From the NCBI GenBank assembly GCA_963769665.1, contig CAVYMQ010000003.1, positions 1,302,001 through 1,366,000 on the forward strand: 64,000 bases of DNA. The letters are read 5' to 3'. Each line of letters starts with the position of its first letter. The first letter of the stretch is position 1. Shown piece after piece: positions 61,691 through 64,000 of the stretch. This DNA comes from JACCTU01 sp963769665. GTDB lineage: Bacteria > Actinomycetota > Thermoleophilia > Gaiellales > Gaiellaceae. The position numbers and the translations under genes were made by a program. The notes under the pieces were generated by a model. The model was not told where the DNA came from, did no database searches, and saw only the letters and a program-made list of their open reading frames with translations.

Positions 61691-62145
61691 GGGAGGACGG
61701 TCAGCTGTGCGATCTGCTTGGCGCGGTCCTCGAGCTCGATCTCGAAGCGGCCCGTCAGCGATGCCCTGAACCGCATTCGCGCCGGCTTGCCGGGGGCGAC
61801 GTCGGCCATCAGGTCGTAGCCGTGCACGTGAACATGGTCGACGACGTCGGAGCGGACAACGACGGCGACGACGTCTCCCTTGGTCGCTGTGACGCGAGCG
61901 ATCCCACCGACGGGCTCACCACCGCGGATCGTCACGGTGAGCGGAACAGCCTGTGGCCCCGTGCTGGTTGTCGCCGTCTCGGTCTCCGGCTCCGTGGGGG
62001 TCGGCTCGAGTGTCGGTGGCGTAGTCACCTGCGTCGTCGTCGTGCCCGCTCCGGCTTCATCGTCGTCCGCCGGACGGAAGACGAGGAACAACGCGACGAG
62101 CGCGACCAGCGCGCCGAGACCGATCAGGAGCCGCATGCCTCTCAT
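61687..62145 (-). CDS. membrane-anchored cupredoxin-like protein
   Basis: 152 aa. N-terminal TM anchor (about 4-22), a Thr/Pro/Glu-rich extracytoplasmic stalk (about 30-68) and a compact beta domain resembling a cupredoxin (VPLTVTIRGGEPVGGIARVTATKGD; DHVHVHGYDLMADVAPG; RFEIELEDRAKQIAQLTV). Two His occur in HVHGYD, but the C-terminal Cys/Met copper ligands are absent, so copper binding is doubtful. It is coupled on both sides to arcC and the membrane protein. Confidence 0.78.
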   Translation of the reverse strand: MRGMRLLIGLGALVALVALFLVFRPADDDEAGAGTTTTQVTTPPTLEPTPTEPETETATTSTGPQAVPLTVTIRGGEPVGGIARVTATKGDVVAVVVRSDVVDHVHVHGYDLMADVAPGKPARMRFRASLTGRFEIELEDRAKQIAQLTVLP

Positions 62146-63053
62146 TCGCTGGCGATACGAGTACCGGATTTGCCCTCCAACGCGTCGGCGAGACCCGCCG
62201 CGGAGACGATCAGCGCCTCCCCGCCGGTCGCCCGAACGAAGCGGAGGCAGGCCTCGAGCTTCGGCCGCATCGAGCCCGCGGCGAGCTCCGGGAGCAGCTC
62301 CTCGGCATCGGCGGGCGTGAGCGACCGCACTTCCTCCTCGGCCGGCGTGCCGTAGCCGCGCAGGAGCGCAGGCACGTCCGTGACGATGACGAGCCGTCGG
62401 GCGCCGAGCTCCGTGGCGAGGAGCGCGGAGGTGAGGTCCTTGTCGATCACGGCGTCGACGCCGTCGAGCCGGCCGCTTCGCACCACCACCGGGATCCCGC
62501 CGCCCCCGCACGCGACGGCGACGATCCCGTCGTCGAGCAGCCGTCGAACCGCTTCCAGCTCGACGATCGTGCGCGGCTGCGGCGAGGGCACGACGCGCCG
62601 CCAACCCCGGCCCGCGTCCTCGACGAGGCGCCAACCTCGTTCCTGCTCGAGGCGCTCCGCCTGCTCGCGCGAGTAGAACGGCCCGATCGGCTTGGTCGGC
62701 TCGGCGAAGGCCTGGTCGTCCTCGTCGACGCGCACGTGCGTGACGACCGTCGCCACGGGTTGCTTGACCTGCGTGCCCAGCTCGAGGCCGATCAGCGAGC
62801 CGATCTCCGCCTGCGTTTGCGCGACGGCGAGCCAGAGCGGCAGCGGAGGCGCCTCGTCGGCTGCGCGTTCGCTGCGCAGAAGCGCTGCGCCGACCTGCGG
62901 CCCGTTCCCGTGCGTGACGACGAGCGGCCCGTCGAGCAACGGCACGAGCGCCGCACAGTGCTCGCGCAGGTTCGCGCGCTGTTCCGCGACGGTGCCACGC
63001 TCGCCCTCACGGACGAGCGCGTTGCCGCCGAGCGCGACGACGGTCGCGCTCAA
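62142..63053 (-). CDS. arcC: carbamate kinase
   Basis: 303 aa, amino-acid-kinase fold: VVALGGNALVREGERG, THGNGPQVGAALLRSE, ACGGGGIPVVV and AVIDKDLTSALLATELGA are all intact. It makes ATP from carbamoyl phosphate (or the reverse) in the cytoplasm. TTG start 63053 overlaps the GTPase stop (TTGA); its stop overlaps the cupredoxin-like gene. Its operon partner ornithine carbamoyltransferase lies two genes further along. Confidence 0.95.
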   Translation of the reverse strand: MSATVVALGGNALVREGERGTVAEQRANLREHCAALVPLLDGPLVVTHGNGPQVGAALLRSERAADEAPPLPLWLAVAQTQAEIGSLIGLELGTQVKQPVATVVTHVRVDEDDQAFAEPTKPIGPFYSREQAERLEQERGWRLVEDAGRGWRRVVPSPQPRTIVELEAVRRLLDDGIVAVACGGGGIPVVVRSGRLDGVDAVIDKDLTSALLATELGARRLVIVTDVPALLRGYGTPAEEEVRSLTPADAEELLPELAAGSMRPKLEACLRFVRATGGEALIVSAAGLADALEGKSGTRIASE

Positions 63054-64000
63054 ACGGCAACCGGCGCGAGCAGGCCCTTCTCGGCGAGCACGTCGGCGAG
63101 CGTCGGCTCGCCGACCTCCTGGAGCCGATAGGTGACGCGAAGGGCGGGCCGATCGAAGTCGACGAGCTTGCGCAGGTCGATCGGCGTGCCGATCAGGACG
63201 AGCTCGGCGTTCGACGCATCGATCGTCTTGCGCAGGTCCTCGACCTGCTCGTCGCCGTAGCCCATCGCCGGCAGCAGCTTGCCGACGTGCGGGTAGTCCT
63301 CGAAGGTCTTCGCGATCGTCCCGACGGCGAAGGGACGGGGATCGACGAGCTCCGCAGCGCCGTGCTGCTTCGCAGCGAGCACGGCCGCGCCGTAGGTCAT
63401 CTCCCCGTGTGTGAGCGTCGGGCCGTCCTCGACCGCCAGCACGCGTTTGCCGTGGATCTCGGACGCGTCGCCTTCGACGTGGAAGGGCGACGCGGCGAGC
63501 ACGACCGTCGCTTCCGGGTTGTGCTCGTGGATCGAGTCGAGCACGGCGTCGATCCCCTCCTGCGGTGCACTGTCGATCTTGTTCACGACGCAGACGTCGG
63601 CCATGCGCAGGTTCGTCTCGCCCGGGTGGTACCGAAGCTCGTGACCGGGGCGATGCGGGTCGACGACGACGATGTGCAGGTCGGGTCGGATGAACGGCGT
63701 GTCGTTGTTGCCGCCGTCCCAGAGGATCACGTCAGCCTCCTGCTCGGCCTGCGCGAGGATCGCGGCGTAGTCGATCCCTGCGAACACGAGGTTCCCCTCG
63801 GCGAGGTGCGGCTCGTACTCCTCGCGCTCCTCGATGGTGGCGTCGGCCGCCTCGAGGTCGTCGTATCTCTCGAAACGTTGAACGGCCTGTCGTGCTAAGT
63901 CCCCGTACGGCATCGGGTGGCGGAGGACGGCGACCTTCTTGCCGGACTCCCGCAGCAGTTCGGCGACGCGACGGGTCGTCTGGCTCTTGCCGGATCCCGT
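63050..64000 (-). CDS. partial P-loop GTPase / cyclic 2,3-diphosphoglycerate synthetase-like
   Basis: The 5' end runs off the window; 317 codons are visible. It opens at the P-loop (TGSGKSQTTRRVAELL) and contains VILWDGGNNDTPFIRPD, HIVVVDPHRPGHELRYHPGE, VVNKIDSAP (NKxD, guanine-type) and a C-terminal domain with ELVLIGTPIDLRKLV. This matches the COG2403-type/CPGS family, otherwise known from archaea and some actinobacteria. It heads the operon with carbamate kinase, a recurrent pairing I recall. The substrate is unproven. Confidence 0.85.
   Translation of the reverse strand, partial: TGSGKSQTTRRVAELLRESGKKVAVLRHPMPYGDLARQAVQRFERYDDLEAADATIEEREEYEPHLAEGNLVFAGIDYAAILAQAEQEADVILWDGGNNDTPFIRPDLHIVVVDPHRPGHELRYHPGETNLRMADVCVVNKIDSAPQEGIDAVLDSIHEHNPEATVVLAASPFHVEGDASEIHGKRVLAVEDGPTLTHGEMTYGAAVLAAKQHGAAELVDPRPFAVGTIAKTFEDYPHVGKLLPAMGYGDEQVEDLRKTIDASNAELVLIGTPIDLRKLVDFDRPALRVTYRLQEVGEPTLADVLAEKGLLAPVAV

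Overview
This is a high-GC chromosomal segment (clearly well above 60% G+C by eye, strong G/C third-position bias) from an actinobacterium. The gene order tig-clpP-clpX, folC-ndk-maf, mreBCD-mrdA-rodA and rne-rplU-rpmA-obgE-nadD-rsfS, the SucA-type 2-oxoglutarate dehydrogenase, and many small proteins and GAF/GGDEF signalling proteins suggest a deep-branching, probably uncultured soil lineage such as Thermoleophilia (Gaiellales/Solirubrobacterales). That placement is inference from gene content; no rRNA is present. No phage, IS element or CRISPR array was seen, so this is mostly core genome with an accessory patch around 36.4-57 kb.

Layout. 0-14 kb: ispH and the edge of an anchored protein; a five-GAF sensor kinase with a response regulator; two secreted CAP-domain proteins; an EamA exporter; a CtaG-like assembly factor; cyclophilin; an AI-2E exporter; a D-2-hydroxyacid dehydrogenase; a second sensor kinase; and tRNAs Pro, Gly, Arg (two), His and Leu. 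14-23 kb: a compact plus-strand run of tig, clpP, a 25-codon leader ORF, clpX, gamma-glutamyltransferase, folC, two small membrane proteins, ndk, a methyltransferase and maf, mostly joined by 1-17 nt overlaps. 23.8-30.4 kb: the rod-shape/elongasome operon mreB-mreC-mreD-mrdA-rodA plus a DUF697 protein. 30.8-36.4 kb: rne/rng, rplU (with an extra C-terminal module), rpmA, obgE, nadD, and rsfS starting at a non-canonical codon. 36.5-57 kb: a frameshifted PD-(D/E)XK nuclease running into tRNA-Ala, a principal-type sigma factor, a secreted polyproline/crystallin-fold protein, sucA/kgd, a GGDEF protein, a kynureninase/formamidase pair, secreted and hypothetical proteins, a PQQ dehydrogenase-cytochrome c lipoprotein and a Na+/H+ antiporter. 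57.8-64 kb: tRNA-Ala and a long minus-strand operon of overlapping genes, in transcription order: P-loop GTPase (cyclic 2,3-diphosphoglycerate synthetase-like), carbamate kinase, cupredoxin-like protein, polytopic membrane protein, 37-aa membrane peptide, ornithine carbamoyltransferase, rhomboid protease, zincin, 30-aa membrane peptide.

The most notable undescribed-looking signal is a five-copy dispersed element of about 75-85 nt (5715, 7405, 8210, 24885, 43766). It has two hairpins joined by a conserved linker around TTTAGGGGTCTT. In four copies the second hairpin carries a GNRA-type tetraloop, and its stem shows compensatory changes. Every copy sits just 3' of a gene on the same strand as the GNRA reading, which suggests a structured 3'-end RNA element. 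Other points of interest are the clpX leader ORF, the CTG-started rsfS in frame with nadD, the tRNA-invading nuclease reading frame, opposed terminator-like hairpins in the ispH/kinase spacer, and several tiny translationally coupled membrane proteins.
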